From contig NZ_AP022560.1 of the NCBI RefSeq assembly GCF_010726085.1, positions 3,100,001 to 3,164,000 of the forward strand: a stretch of DNA of 64,000 bases, in the 5' to 3' direction. Each line of letters starts with the position of its first letter. Positions within the stretch are counted from its first letter, which is position 1. Shown here one piece after another: positions 30,631 through 40,251 of the stretch. The position numbers and the translations under genes were made by a program. The notes under the pieces are model-generated. The model saw only the letters and a list, made by a program, of their open reading frames with translations. It was not told where the DNA came from and searched no databases. Source of the DNA: Mycolicibacterium moriokaense (lineage in GTDB: Bacteria; Actinomycetota; Actinomycetes; Mycobacteriales; Mycobacteriaceae).

Positions 30631-31157
30631 CCCGCCGGGGTGGTGAGGGTGATCGAGAACTGATCCTCGATGTGCTCGGTGAACTGATCGGCGCACCGCT
30701 GCACGGCTTCCTGATCGCTGCCCGCCCGGGACATGCAGTCGACGTAATCGGTGCCGCCCACCTCTTGGAATCCCCAGACGAACAGAGCGATGAAGGCGAT
30801 CGCCTCGATGATGCTGAGGATGCCGAGGATGATGCCTGCGACCGCGACGCCGCCGTTGGTGGCCTCACCGCGCTTGGCCCGGCCCCAGCCGATGAAGCCG
30901 AGGATCACTGCGACGACACCGAGCACGATGCCGCCGACGACGCTCAGCAGCGCGATGATCGCGGTTACCAGCGCCGCGATGCCGATGCCGTTCTGGGGAG
31001 CCGCGGGTGGCGGCGCGTACCCGCCGTACGGCGGCGGCGGCTGTTGCTGCGGCGGGGGATAGCTCCCCGGATATGCGCCGTAGGAGGGTTGCTGCGCACC
31101 CGGTGGCGGCGGTGCGGGCGGAGTTGGCGGCGTTTCGGGACGGTCCGGCTCGCTCAT
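30627..31157 (-). CDS. DUF4190-type membrane protein with Pro-rich N-terminus
   Basis: The product is 176 aa. Residues about 1-55 are Pro, Gln, Gly and Tyr rich. Two long hydrophobic spans (about 58-90 and 100-130) surround the short polar loop FIGWGRAKRGEATNGG typical of DUF4190. A C-terminal soluble domain of about 45 residues has two Cys (DCMSRAG and RCADQF) that may form a disulfide outside the membrane. It lies 11 nt downstream of cydC on the same strand and may be co-transcribed. Function is unknown. Confidence 0.78.
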   Translation of the reverse strand: MSEPDRPETPPTPPAPPPPGAQQPSYGAYPGSYPPPQQQPPPPYGGYAPPPAAPQNGIGIAALVTAIIALLSVVGGIVLGVVAVILGFIGWGRAKRGEATNGGVAVAGIILGILSIIEAIAFIALFVWGFQEVGGTDYVDCMSRAGSDQEAVQRCADQFTEHIEDQFSITLTTPAG

Positions 31158-31168
31158 GGTGCTTGAGG

Positions 31169-32659
31169 TTACCCGCAGGCAGGGAGCGTGACGGTGCTAC
31201 AGACAAAGTCGATGGGCAAGTGATGGGTGGCGACGACGACGGTGCGCTCGGCGGGGAAGAGGCCACCGGGAGTGAGTAGTTCGTTGAGGAATCGACTGCC
31301 GTCGGCGGCGTCGAGGTGTTCGGTCGGTTCGTCGAGCAGCAGGGTGGGCGCGGTCGACACCAGCGCGCGGGCGAGTAGGAGTCGCCTGCGTTGACCGGCC
31401 GACACCGCCGCGTCGCCGCCGACGAGAACGGTGGACAGCCCGTCGGGCAGCGAGTCGAGCCACTCGCCGAGACCCACCCGGGCCAGGGCGGCGCGCAGCT
31501 CGTCGTCGTTCGCGTCGCCGCGCGCCACCAGAAGGTTGTCGCGGACGGTCGTGGCGAACAGGTGCGCATCCTCGGGAAAAAACGCGGCGCCCGACGGGAT
31601 CTCCTCGGGCAGCAGGCCCGCGAGGTGCATCAGCAGCGTCGTCTTTCCGGATCCGCTCGGCCCGGTCACCGCCAACCGGTCGCCGGGTTTGAGATGAACC
31701 GTGGGGACCGCAGGCCGGCGTGAGTCGTCGTGAGCGGGGTCGGTCAGCATGCGCAGGCGCCGCGCGGCGACGCGCGAGCGCGCCAGTTGCACTCCGGCAC
31801 CGGGCAACGCGGTGGCCGCCTCAAAAGCCGACAGCGGCAACAGCATCAGCACCGCCAGCGTCGTAGGTGCCGTCGTCGGCGCGATGGCGATACCGCACAC
31901 GACGGCACCGAGCACGCTGGCGCCGATCGCCGCGATCGGAGCCGCCGACGCCAGCGCCGCCGGTGCCGCCGCCCGGTCGATGGCGTCACCCCAGTCGCGT
32001 TGTTGTCTGTCGGCGTCGGCGAGCACCTCGTCGAGGCGGCCGCTGACGCGTAACTCGGGTGCGTGCTCGAGCGCCATCATCGCGGCGGTGTCGCGCTGCG
32101 AACGATGCAGTGCGGCAAGGTTTTCGGCGGCCACCGCGGCGCGGGCGGCCAGTGCGGGCGTGGCAACGCCCGCGACGAGCAGGCACAGCGCCAGCACCGC
32201 CGCGGCGACGGGGGAGATGAGCGCGATGGTGATTGTGGCGGCCGAGCCGAGGACCGCGGCGACCGCAATCGGAACCACCGCGCGCACGAGCACATCGGAC
32301 AACTCGTCGACCGACGAGCCGATGTCGCTCACCAGCTCGCCGGTGTGTCGGCGCATCACCGCGTCGGCGGGCCCCGTCGCGAGCCGCGCGTACAGCCGCT
32401 CGCGCACGCCGGCGGCGGCGCGCAGGGCGGTGTCGTGAGAGGCCAACCTCTCGCAGTAGCCCAGGATTCCGCGGGAGATGCCGAGCGCGCGGACCGCCAC
32501 GACCGCGACGGACAGGTCCAGCACCGGCGGCATCTGCCACGCCCTGGTGATCAGCCACGCCGCAACGCCCGCTAGCGCCAGGGCACTGCCCAGCGACAGC
32601 ACCCCGAACAGGATCGCCAACAGCAGCCGGGGCAGGCGCGGGCGCAGCAACTCAAACAT
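31169..32659 (-). CDS. cydC: CydC, ABC exporter subunit for bd oxidase assembly
   Basis: Half-transporter that pairs with CydD; in E. coli the CydDC complex exports or cycles thiols and haem and is needed for cytochrome bd assembly. The product is 496 aa: about six membrane spans (residues 1-290), then the nucleotide-binding domain with Walker A GPSGSGKTT and Walker B TLLLDEPTEHLD. The signature motif reads VSAGQ rather than LSGGQ, so this half may contribute the weaker ATP site. ATG 32659 overlaps the cydD stop by 8 nt. Confidence 0.93.
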   Translation of the reverse strand: MFELLRPRLPRLLLAILFGVLSLGSALALAGVAAWLITRAWQMPPVLDLSVAVVAVRALGISRGILGYCERLASHDTALRAAAGVRERLYARLATGPADAVMRRHTGELVSDIGSSVDELSDVLVRAVVPIAVAAVLGSAATITIALISPVAAAVLALCLLVAGVATPALAARAAVAAENLAALHRSQRDTAAMMALEHAPELRVSGRLDEVLADADRQQRDWGDAIDRAAAPAALASAAPIAAIGASVLGAVVCGIAIAPTTAPTTLAVLMLLPLSAFEAATALPGAGVQLARSRVAARRLRMLTDPAHDDSRRPAVPTVHLKPGDRLAVTGPSGSGKTTLLMHLAGLLPEEIPSGAAFFPEDAHLFATTVRDNLLVARGDANDDELRAALARVGLGEWLDSLPDGLSTVLVGGDAAVSAGQRRRLLLARALVSTAPTLLLDEPTEHLDAADGSRFLNELLTPGGLFPAERTVVVATHHLPIDFVCSTVTLPACG

Positions 32660-34256
32660 CGACGAGGCTCCCCAACTGCACGACGCGGTCACCGATCGCC
32701 AGCACCGGTGCGCGGTGGCCCACCACGATCACCGTCGCCCCGGCAGCCGCGCGCGCCGCGATGGCGTCCAGCACGCGGTGTTCGGTCTCGGCGTCGAGGT
32801 GAGCGGTCGGCTCGTCGAGCAGCAGCACGGGTGCCCGCGATCCGAGCGCGCGGGCCAGTCCGAGCCGCTGTCGCTGCCCGAGCGACAGGCCGACACCGCC
32901 GCTGCCCAGCATCGTGTCCAATCCGTCGGGCAAGTCGGCGACCACTTCATCGAAACATGCGATACGACAGGCCGTTTCGATGTCGTCGAGCGGACCGAAG
33001 AGCTCGAGGTTCTGGCGCACCGTGCCGGGAATGATCGTGGGGCGGTGCGGCAGCCACGCGATCTGCGCCCACCACGCGGGCAGGTCGAGGTCGGCCACGT
33101 CCACGCCGTCGACCCGTACCCGGCCGGAGAGCGGCTCGTCGAGGCCCAGTACGGCCTGCAGGAGGGTGGACTTGCCGATGCCGTTGGGGCCGGCGATCAC
33201 GGTCACCCGGCCGGGCTCGGCGGCGGCGTCGTATCCCGTGAAATCGATGGTGGTGCCGGCCGCTGTGATCGTGCGGGTTCCGCGGGGCGGGTCGGGCAGC
33301 TCATCGATCAGCCGGAACGCGTTGTCGGCGGCGGTCTTTCCGTCCTGGGCGGCGTGAAATGCAGCACCGACGCGGCGCAGCGGCCAGAACACCTCGGGTG
33401 CGAGCAGCAGCGCGGTGAGCGCCGCCGTCAGCGTCACGTCGCCGTACACCAGTCGCAGGCCCACGCTGACCGCGATCAGCGCGACCCCCAGCGTGGCCAG
33501 CAGTTCCAGCACCAGGGACGACAGAAACGCGATGCGCAGCGTCGCCATCGTGGAACGGCGGTGCGCGGCACCGAGTTCGGCGATCCGGTTCACCGAGCCG
33601 CCGACGCGTCGCAGGGCGCGCAAGGTCGGCAGGCCCGCGACGAGGTCGAGCAGCCGCGACTGCAGCGTGGCCATCGCGCGCAGCGCGGCGGCCGACCGCT
33701 CGGCGGTGGTGAGGCCGATCAGCACCATGAAGATCGGGATGAGCGGGAGGGCGATCATGACGATGGCCGCGGATCGCCAGTCGTAGAAGGCGATGACGGC
33801 GACGGTCGCCGGTGTCAGGATCGCGGCGACGAAGAGCGCGGGCAGATATGCGGTGAAGTACAGGCGTAGGCCATCCAGGCCGCGGGTGACCAGGATGGCG
33901 GCGTCGCCGCGGCGCTCGGCCAGCCGGCGGGGCGGCAGGGACGTCGTCGCGGTGAGCACCGAATTGCTGAGGTCGGCGATCACCTCGCTCGCCCCACGCT
34001 GGGCGAGACGGCCCTGCAGCCAGGTGATCAACGTCCGGAAGGTCCACAGCAGCAACAGAATCGACAGCGGCACCAGGAGGTGGTCGAGGTTGCGCTGGTC
34101 CGGATCGGTGATCACCCGGGCGACGATGTCGGCGAGCACGACGGCGGAGGCGATGGTGGCTCCGGCCATCAGCACACCGCATACGGTCGACCATGCGAGG
34201 AAGCGGCGCATGGCGGTCGATGCGCGCCACAGTCGCGGGTCGACCGGGCCGCTCAC
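32652..34256 (-). CDS. cydD: CydD, ABC exporter subunit for bd oxidase assembly
   Basis: Partner of CydC. The product is 534 aa with an N-terminal six-span domain and a C-terminal ATPase with Walker A GPNGIGKST, signature LSLGQRQRLGLARAL and Walker B VLLLDEPTAHLD. GTG 34256 overlaps the cydB stop as GTGA, so translation is coupled. In M. tuberculosis these genes are also separate cydD and cydC; no fusion is present here. Confidence 0.94.
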   Translation of the reverse strand: MSGPVDPRLWRASTAMRRFLAWSTVCGVLMAGATIASAVVLADIVARVITDPDQRNLDHLLVPLSILLLLWTFRTLITWLQGRLAQRGASEVIADLSNSVLTATTSLPPRRLAERRGDAAILVTRGLDGLRLYFTAYLPALFVAAILTPATVAVIAFYDWRSAAIVMIALPLIPIFMVLIGLTTAERSAAALRAMATLQSRLLDLVAGLPTLRALRRVGGSVNRIAELGAAHRRSTMATLRIAFLSSLVLELLATLGVALIAVSVGLRLVYGDVTLTAALTALLLAPEVFWPLRRVGAAFHAAQDGKTAADNAFRLIDELPDPPRGTRTITAAGTTIDFTGYDAAAEPGRVTVIAGPNGIGKSTLLQAVLGLDEPLSGRVRVDGVDVADLDLPAWWAQIAWLPHRPTIIPGTVRQNLELFGPLDDIETACRIACFDEVVADLPDGLDTMLGSGGVGLSLGQRQRLGLARALGSRAPVLLLDEPTAHLDAETEHRVLDAIAARAAAGATVIVVGHRAPVLAIGDRVVQLGSLVDV

Positions 34257-35302
34257 GTCCTGCGCCGCGACAATCCGATCGAGGCCGGTATCGCGTCGGC
34301 GGTGATCCTGCGACGGAACACCCAGTACGTCCAGCCCTGATAGCCCAGCACCAGCGGAAGCAGGGTCAGCGATGCCCACGTCATGATGGTCAGTGTGTAC
34401 GGGGTCGACGACCCGTTGTAGATCGTCACGCTCCAGTCCGGATTGAGCGTGGACGGCAACAGCTTCGGATACATCGAGCCGAACAGCAGCGCCACGACGG
34501 AGGCGACGACCACCATCATCGACGCGAACGCCCATCCCTCACGCTGGCGCGTCGCGATCAACGCCACCGCCGTCAGCAGCGCGACCACCGCAATCCCCAA
34601 CGGGAGCCACGTCCATGTCTTGCCGTGCGCCAGTTGGGTCCACAACCCGAACCCACCGGCGAACACGACGGCGGGTACGGCCAACATCCGGCCGAAGCGA
34701 AATGCGTCGTCGCGCACCGGCCCTGCGGTCTTCAGAGCGATGAACGTCGCCCCGTAGAACGCGAACAGCGATGCCGTCGCCAGACCGCCGAGCACCGTGT
34801 AGGCGTTCAGCACGTCGCCGATCCCCAGGTGCGCCTGGCCATCGGCGTCGATGGGGAGCCCGCGCACCAGGATCGCGAATGCGACACCCCACAGGACGGC
34901 GGGCAGCCAGGACCCGGCCGCGATACCGGCGTCGGCCCATGCGCGCCAGCGCGGATCGTCGATCTTGCCGCGCCATTCGATCCCGACGATGCGCACGATC
35001 ATCCCCGCCAGGATGGCCAGCAGGGGTAGATACAGCGCCGAGAACACGGTGGCGTACCAGTTGGGGAACGCCGCGAACATCGCTGCGCCCGCGGTGATCA
35101 GCCAGACCTCGTTGGCATCCCACACCGGCCCGATGGTGTTCAGTACGGCGCGCCTGCTCTGTTCGGTATCGGCGCCCCTGGCCTTGCCCGCGGCCCCGAA
35201 CGGAGCCATCAGCATCCCGACCCCGAAGTCGAATCCCTCCAGCAGAACGAAGCCGCCGAACAGCACGGCGATGATCAGGAACCACAACTCTTGAAGGCCC
35301 AT
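34253..35302 (-). CDS. cydB: CydB, cytochrome bd quinol oxidase subunit II
   Basis: Integral membrane subunit of the high-affinity terminal oxidase. The product is 349 aa with about eight spans. It begins MGLQELWFLIIAVLFGGFVLLEGFDFGVG, a segment typical of CydB (cited by position, residues 1-29), and has the conserved GPVWDANEVWLI segment near residue 55. An AGGAG ribosome site (35309-35313) overlaps the cydA stop and decides ATG 35302 over GTG 35305. Confidence 0.96.
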   Translation of the reverse strand: MGLQELWFLIIAVLFGGFVLLEGFDFGVGMLMAPFGAAGKARGADTEQSRRAVLNTIGPVWDANEVWLITAGAAMFAAFPNWYATVFSALYLPLLAILAGMIVRIVGIEWRGKIDDPRWRAWADAGIAAGSWLPAVLWGVAFAILVRGLPIDADGQAHLGIGDVLNAYTVLGGLATASLFAFYGATFIALKTAGPVRDDAFRFGRMLAVPAVVFAGGFGLWTQLAHGKTWTWLPLGIAVVALLTAVALIATRQREGWAFASMMVVVASVVALLFGSMYPKLLPSTLNPDWSVTIYNGSSTPYTLTIMTWASLTLLPLVLGYQGWTYWVFRRRITADAIPASIGLSRRRT

Positions 35303-35311
35303 CACGATCTC

Positions 35312-36772
35312 CTAGTACGCGAAGGACAGGGGAGCGACGTCCTCGTCGTCAGGCGAGGGCGGCGGGACGGGTTCGGAGTCGTGCTCCTGCGGTCCCTCGA
35401 TCACGTATCGGCGTATCAGCCAGAACCAGATCACCCCCAGCGCGCCGTACAGCAGCGTGAAGACGGTCAGCGACAGCGCCACGGTACCGGTGGCATGAGC
35501 CGATACGCCGTCCTGCACCGTCATTCGCACGAGTTGATCGCCGGTCGGGTTGGGCACCACGACCCAGGGCTGTCTGCCCATCTCGGTGAAGATCCAGCCC
35601 GCCGAATTGGCCAGGAACGGCATGGGAATCGAGATCAACGCGAGCCAACCGAACCACCGCTGGTGCGGAATGCGGCCGCGGCGCGTCAACCACAATGCAG
35701 CGAGCGCGAAAACCACTGGGATGAGCAGCAAACCGATCATGGCCCGGAACGCCCAGTAGGTGACGAACAGGTTGGGCCGGTAGTCGCCGGGGCCGAACTT
35801 CTCCTGGTACTGCTCCTGCAGGTCGTTCACACCCTGCAGGGTGACGCCGCTGAATTGGGATTCCGCCAGGAAGGGCAGCACGTAGGGCACCTCTATGAGG
35901 TGTTCGACGCTGTCGCAGTTGTTGTGGGTGCCGACGGTCAGGATCGAGAAGTTCGGATCGGTCTCGGTGTCGCACAACGACTCTGCCGACGCCATCTTCA
36001 TCGGCTGCTGGACGAACATCAGCTTGCCCTGGATGTCGCCGGTGAAGAACAGCCCGCCCGCGGCGACGAGCGCCACCAGGCTGCCCATGATCGTCGCAGG
36101 CCGGTACATGCTGCGGGACTCGTCGGTCTCGTCCGGGCGCTTGTGTGACCTCACCATCAGCCACGCGCTGATCGCTGCGACGAAAACGCCTGCGGTGAGC
36201 AGTGATCCGGCGACCGCGTGCAGGAACGCCCAGATCGCGGTGTTGTTGGTCAGCAGGGCGCCGAAGTCGGCGAGCTCCGCGCGCCCCGTCTCCGGGTTGT
36301 ACTTGGCGCCGACGGGATGCTGCATGAACGAGTTCGCCGCGATGATGAAGTAGGCGGATGCGTTGACTCCGAAGGCGACGATCCAGATACATGCGAGGTG
36401 AACCAGCCGCGGTAGGCGGCTCCAGCCGAAGATCCACAGCCCGATGAACGTCGATTCGAAGAAGAACGCGATCAGGCCCTCGAACGCCAGCGGTGCCCCG
36501 AAGATGTCGCCGACGAATCGCGAGTACTCGCTCCAGTTCATGCCGAACTGGAACTCCTGCACGATGCCGGTGGCGACGCCGAGCGCGAAATTGATCAGGA
36601 ACAGCTTGCCGAAGAAGCGGGTGAGCCGGTACCAGGCCGGAGTACCGGTGACGACCCACGCCGTCTGCATCGCGGCAAGCAGCGGCGCGAGCCCGATCGT
36701 GAGCGGGACGAGGATGAAGTGGTAGACGGTGGTCGTCCCGAATTGCCACCGCGACACATCTAGTGCGTCCAT
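35312..36772 (-). CDS. cydA: CydA, cytochrome bd quinol oxidase subunit I
   Basis: Haem-bearing subunit that oxidises menaquinol and reduces O2 to water. The product is 486 aa. His18 in VYHFILVPLTIGL corresponds to the haem b595 ligand. The GRQPW motif is intact, and the segment FFFESTFIGLW carries the conserved acidic residue of the proton path. The Q-loop region (QEQYQEKFGPGDYRP) is short, as in Gram-positive enzymes. A GGGAGGG ribosome site precedes the ATG. It is first in cydABDC; a CRP-like site and a -10 lie in the 59-nt upstream gap. Confidence 0.97.
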   Translation of the reverse strand: MDALDVSRWQFGTTTVYHFILVPLTIGLAPLLAAMQTAWVVTGTPAWYRLTRFFGKLFLINFALGVATGIVQEFQFGMNWSEYSRFVGDIFGAPLAFEGLIAFFFESTFIGLWIFGWSRLPRLVHLACIWIVAFGVNASAYFIIAANSFMQHPVGAKYNPETGRAELADFGALLTNNTAIWAFLHAVAGSLLTAGVFVAAISAWLMVRSHKRPDETDESRSMYRPATIMGSLVALVAAGGLFFTGDIQGKLMFVQQPMKMASAESLCDTETDPNFSILTVGTHNNCDSVEHLIEVPYVLPFLAESQFSGVTLQGVNDLQEQYQEKFGPGDYRPNLFVTYWAFRAMIGLLLIPVVFALAALWLTRRGRIPHQRWFGWLALISIPMPFLANSAGWIFTEMGRQPWVVVPNPTGDQLVRMTVQDGVSAHATGTVALSLTVFTLLYGALGVIWFWLIRRYVIEGPQEHDSEPVPPPSPDDEDVAPLSFAY

Positions 36773-36808
36773 GAACCCTCCCGCGGCTGTCCCACCAGCC
36801 TACGACAG

Positions 36809-36841
36809 AGTGTAGTAGAACGCGGTGTGCGTTAGCTCACC
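36809..36841 (-). promoter_or_regulatory. Candidate cydA promoter with CRP-like site
   Basis: On the minus strand, 36841-36826 reads GGTGAGCTAACGCACA, which matches the CRP pattern TGTGA-N6-TCACA at 8 of 10 defined positions. Downstream, TACACT at 36814-36809 is a plausible -10. CRP control of cydAB is reported for M. smegmatis. The site centre lies about 30 nt before the inferred start, closer than a typical class II activator site, so its role is uncertain. Confidence 0.4.
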
Positions 36842-37431
36842 GATTCTTCTGCCGCAGGCGTCGGCGCCGTGCCGCCTCCGAGTTCCTTCGCCGCTTTCCG
36901 GATCCCGAACGCCGACACGACTTCGATCACCCCGATGACGATCAGGCAGATGCCGACCACCCTGGTCAGGGTTTCCAGGGACTCCAGCGGCCAGGCCAGT
37001 AAGAAGATGCCCGCCAACAGGCTGAGCAGACCGATGAAGATCTCCCATGCCCGGCCGGGAAGGGTGCTGTCGCTGATGGCGGACACGGCGGTGGCGACCC
37101 CTCGGAAGATGAAGCCGATCCCGATCCAGATGGACAGCAGCAGAATCGAGTCCTGCAGGCTGCGGAAGCAGAGCAGCGCCAGGATCAGGGCGGCGGCACC
37201 GCTGATGAACAGCAGAACCCGGCCGCCTGCCGACACGTGCAGGCTGAACGCGAAGACCACCTGCGTCACGCCGGTGACCAGAAGGTAGGCGCCGAAGAAG
37301 ATCGCGGTGACGATGATGGTCAGGGTCGGCCACGTCCAGGCCAGTACGCCCAGGATGATGGCCAGAACTCCCGACAGCAGGGTCGACCACCACAGGTGCT
37401 TCAGCAGGCTCGGAGGAGCAGGACTTTCCAT
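36832..37431 (-). CDS. HdeD/DUF308-family membrane protein
   Basis: The product is 199 aa with six predicted spans arranged as DUF308 repeats (each about 25 residues with a Gly/Phe-rich core, for example VLAIILGVLAWTWPTLTIIV). The C-terminus is a short Ala/Gly/Pro tail. HdeD-type proteins are linked to acid or envelope stress in enterobacteria; the actinobacterial role is unknown. It lies directly upstream of cydA on the same strand, like Rv1624c beside cydA in M. tuberculosis (from memory). ATG 37431 is preferred over the start 18 nt upstream. Confidence 0.82.
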   Translation of the reverse strand: MESPAPPSLLKHLWWSTLLSGVLAIILGVLAWTWPTLTIIVTAIFFGAYLLVTGVTQVVFAFSLHVSAGGRVLLFISGAAALILALLCFRSLQDSILLLSIWIGIGFIFRGVATAVSAISDSTLPGRAWEIFIGLLSLLAGIFLLAWPLESLETLTRVVGICLIVIGVIEVVSAFGIRKAAKELGGGTAPTPAAEESVS

Positions 37432-37615
37432 GGCCGCAGTTTCGCACAACGGCTATTGGCAGCCCCGCTATTTGCCTGATCCGTATGCAAACTGTGTCAT
37501 TGGCGCGTCCGAATTCAAATGGCCGATCGTTCCCCTGCCGCTGCGGTAGCTCTCCATTAATGTTCCGGTACCGGCGCTTCGCGCTGGATCCACGAGGCAG
37601 AAAGAAGAGGCAACC

Positions 37616-38533
37616 GTGCTACGTGAATGTCAAGACCGGCGAGGCAAACTGTGGCAGTTCGCGGCGGTGTTTGCTGCGACTGGCGCGCTGCTCATGTCGG
37701 GGTGCGCGAGCGGTACCAACACGAGCGAAGAGACGAGCGGGACGACGACGGCGACGGCCGAGAAGGTCGACGAGATCGCGAACACCGTTCCGGAGGCGAT
37801 CAAAGAGTCCGGCAAGCTGATCGTCGGCGTCAACATTCCCTACGCGCCGAACGAATTCAAGGATCCCAGCGGCAAGATCGTCGGCTTTGATGTCGATCTG
37901 ATGAACGCGATCGCGGGCACACTCGGCCTGACCGCGGACTACCGCGAGTCGGACTTCGCCAAGATCATCCCCTCGATTCAGCAGGGCACCTACAACGTCG
38001 GCATGTCATCGTTCACCGACACCAAGGAACGCGAGGAGTCGGTCGACTTCGTGACCTACTTCAGCGCAGGCATCCTCTGGGCCCAGCGGCCGGGCGACCC
38101 GATTGATCCAAACAACGCGTGCGGCAAGAAGGTTGCGGTACAGGCGACCACGACCGAGGAGACCGACGAGCTGCCCGCCAAGAGCAAGGCATGCGTCGAC
38201 GCGGGCAAGCCGCCGATCGAGATCGTCTCGTTCGACGGGCAGGATGCGGCGACCAACGCCGTGATCCTCGGTCAGGCGGACGCCATGTCCGCCGATTCGC
38301 CGGTGACCTCATATGCGATCAAGCAGAGCAACGGAAAGCTCGAGGCCGCAGGGGAGATCTTCGATTCCGCGCCGTACGGCTGGCCGGTTCAGAAGGGTTC
38401 GCCGCTGGCGCAGTCCCTGCAGAAGGCTCTCGAGCATCTGATCGAGACCGGCAAGTACGAGGAGATCGCCAAGAACTGGGGCGTCGAGAGCGGGATGATC
38501 GACAAGCCGGTGATCAACGGCGCGGTGAGCTAG
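37616..38533 (+). CDS. Polar amino-acid ABC transporter, substrate-binding lipoprotein
   Basis: The product is 305 aa of the SBP_bac_3 family. The lipobox LMSGC (Cys30) anchors it to the outer face of the membrane. A Thr/Glu-rich linker follows, then LIVGVNIPYAPNEFKDPSGK and GFDVDLMNAIA, typical of Glu/Gln/His-type binding proteins. Two Cys pairs (NNACGK, SKACVD) may form a disulfide. The specific ligand cannot be read from sequence. GTG 37616 follows an AAGAAGAGG site. The 184-nt upstream gap has a CCGGTACCGG palindrome at 37565-37574. Confidence 0.88.
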   Translation: MLRECQDRRGKLWQFAAVFAATGALLMSGCASGTNTSEETSGTTTATAEKVDEIANTVPEAIKESGKLIVGVNIPYAPNEFKDPSGKIVGFDVDLMNAIAGTLGLTADYRESDFAKIIPSIQQGTYNVGMSSFTDTKEREESVDFVTYFSAGILWAQRPGDPIDPNNACGKKVAVQATTTEETDELPAKSKACVDAGKPPIEIVSFDGQDAATNAVILGQADAMSADSPVTSYAIKQSNGKLEAAGEIFDSAPYGWPVQKGSPLAQSLQKALEHLIETGKYEEIAKNWGVESGMIDKPVINGAVS

Positions 38534-38550
38534 GCAAGTAGGAACCCGAA

Positions 38551-39480
38551 ATGACTGATGTCGACACGTCGCCGCCTGCCGCTCCGGCCGCCATTGATGC
38601 CGTTCCGCTGCGTCATCCGTGGCGGTGGGTGGCGGCGGTCGTCATCGTCTTTCTGGTCGTACTGTTCCTCTATGGTGCGGCCACCAACGACGCCTACCGC
38701 TGGAGCGTTTTCCGGGAGTACCTGTTCAACGAGCGGGTGCTGAAGGTCGGTCTTGTCAACACGCTTCAGCTGACCGTCTACTCGATGGTGCTCGCGATCG
38801 CGTTCGGCGTTGTCCTCGCGGTGATGCGGCTCTCGCCGAACCCCATCTTCAAAGCGGTCTCGTGGGTGTACCTGTGGATCTTCCGCGGCACGCCGATCTA
38901 CGTGCAGCTGGTGTTCTGGGGTCTGATTCCCACCATCTACCAAGACATCCGGCTCGGAGTCCCCTTCGGCCCGGCATTCTTCGAGTTCGACCTGCAGGCC
39001 CTGTCGATTCCGTTTCTGCTGGCGATTCTCGGCCTGGCTCTCAACGAGTCGGCCTACATGGCCGAGATCATCCGCGCCGGAATCTCTTCCGTGCCCGAGG
39101 GGCAGCTCGAGGCCTCGACAGCGTTGGGCATGTCGTGGGGAATGGCGATGCGGCGCACGGTCTTACCGCAGGCGATGCGGGTGATCATCCCGCCGACCGG
39201 CAACGAGGTCATCAGCATGCTGAAGACGACGTCGTTGGTCACCGCCGTGCCGTTCACCCTCGACTTGTACGGCATCACCTCCCGCGAGATAGCGGCCCGA
39301 GAGTTCGAGCCGGTGCCGCTGCTGCTTGTCGCAGCATTCTGGTATCTGGTGGTCACCAGCATCCTGATGGTCGGGCAGTACTACCTCGAGAGGTACTTCG
39401 CCCGCGGCGCGTCGCGCAAGCTGACCTCGAAACAGCTCGAGGCGCTGGCCAAGGCGCAGGTCCAGAATCCGGGGATGTGA
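38551..39480 (+). CDS. Polar amino-acid ABC transporter, permease
   Basis: The product is 309 aa, a HisM/GlnP-type permease with about five spans. The cytoplasmic EAA loop ([26 protein letters not shown]) that docks to the ATPase lies near residues 190-215. N-terminal residues 1-25 are Pro/Ala rich. It lies 17 nt after the binding protein and 4 nt before the ATPase. Only one permease gene is present, so it should form a homodimer. Confidence 0.92.
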   Translation: MTDVDTSPPAAPAAIDAVPLRHPWRWVAAVVIVFLVVLFLYGAATNDAYRWSVFREYLFNERVLKVGLVNTLQLTVYSMVLAIAFGVVLAVMRLSPNPIFKAVSWVYLWIFRGTPIYVQLVFWGLIPTIYQDIRLGVPFGPAFFEFDLQALSIPFLLAILGLALNESAYMAEIIRAGISSVPEGQLEASTALGMSWGMAMRRTVLPQAMRVIIPPTGNEVISMLKTTSLVTAVPFTLDLYGITSREIAAREFEPVPLLLVAAFWYLVVTSILMVGQYYLERYFARGASRKLTSKQLEALAKAQVQNPGM

Positions 39481-39484
39481 CCAG

Positions 39485-40246
39485 ATGACACCGATGGTGA
39501 AGGCCGAGGCGGTCTGCAAAAACTTTGGCGCCCTGCATGTTCTGAAGGGCATCACGCTGGAGATCGGCAGGGGCGAGGTACTGGTGCTGGTCGGCCCGTC
39601 CGGCTCGGGCAAGTCGACCTTCCTGCGGTGCATCAACCATCTGGAACAGGTCAATGCCGGCCGGCTCTATGTCGACGGCGAACTGATCGGCTACCGGGAA
39701 CGCGGCGGGAAGCTGCACGAGATGTCGCCGCGCGAGGCCGCCAAGCAGCGCCGCGACATCGGTATGGTGTTCCAACATTTCAACCTTTTTCCCCACCGCA
39801 CGGCGCTGGAAAACGTCATCGAGGCCCCGATCCACGTCAAGAAGACGAAGAAGAGCGATGCGGTGGCCCGAGCCAAGGACCTGCTGAGTCAGGTCGGGCT
39901 GTCGGACAAGGCCGGTGCGTATCCTGCACAACTCTCCGGCGGGCAGCAGCAGCGGGTGGCCATTGCGCGTGCCCTCGCGATGAACCCGAAGCTGATGTTG
40001 TTCGATGAGCCGACCTCGGCTTTGGATCCGGAGCTGGTCGGTGAGGTTCTCGAGGTGATGAAAAAGCTTGCCGCCGAAGGGATGACGATGGTGGTGGTCA
40101 CCCACGAGATGGGGTTCGCCCGCGAGGTCGCCAATCACCTGGTGTTCATGGACGGTGGCGTGGTGGTCGAAAGCGGGCCTCCGCGGGAGGTGCTGAGCAA
40201 CCCGCAGCACGAACGGACGAAAGCGTTTCTGTCAAAGGTGCTCTAG
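39485..40246 (+). CDS. Polar amino-acid ABC transporter, ATPase
   Basis: The product is 253 aa, similar to GlnQ/HisP. Walker [10 protein letters not shown], the Q-loop ([12 protein letters not shown]), signature [15 protein letters not shown] and Walker [15 protein letters not shown] are canonical, with switch His in [10 protein letters not shown]. It energises uptake by the two preceding genes. The histidine-kinase gene starts 5 nt after it, suggesting a single transcription unit that joins the transporter to a two-component system. Confidence 0.95.
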   Translation: MTPMVKAEAVCKNFGALHVLKGITLEIGRGEVLVLVGPSGSGKSTFLRCINHLEQVNAGRLYVDGELIGYRERGGKLHEMSPREAAKQRRDIGMVFQHFNLFPHRTALENVIEAPIHVKKTKKSDAVARAKDLLSQVGLSDKAGAYPAQLSGGQQQRVAIARALAMNPKLMLFDEPTSALDPELVGEVLEVMKKLAAEGMTMVVVTHEMGFAREVANHLVFMDGGVVVESGPPREVLSNPQHERTKAFLSKVL

Positions 40247-40251
40247 ATCGG

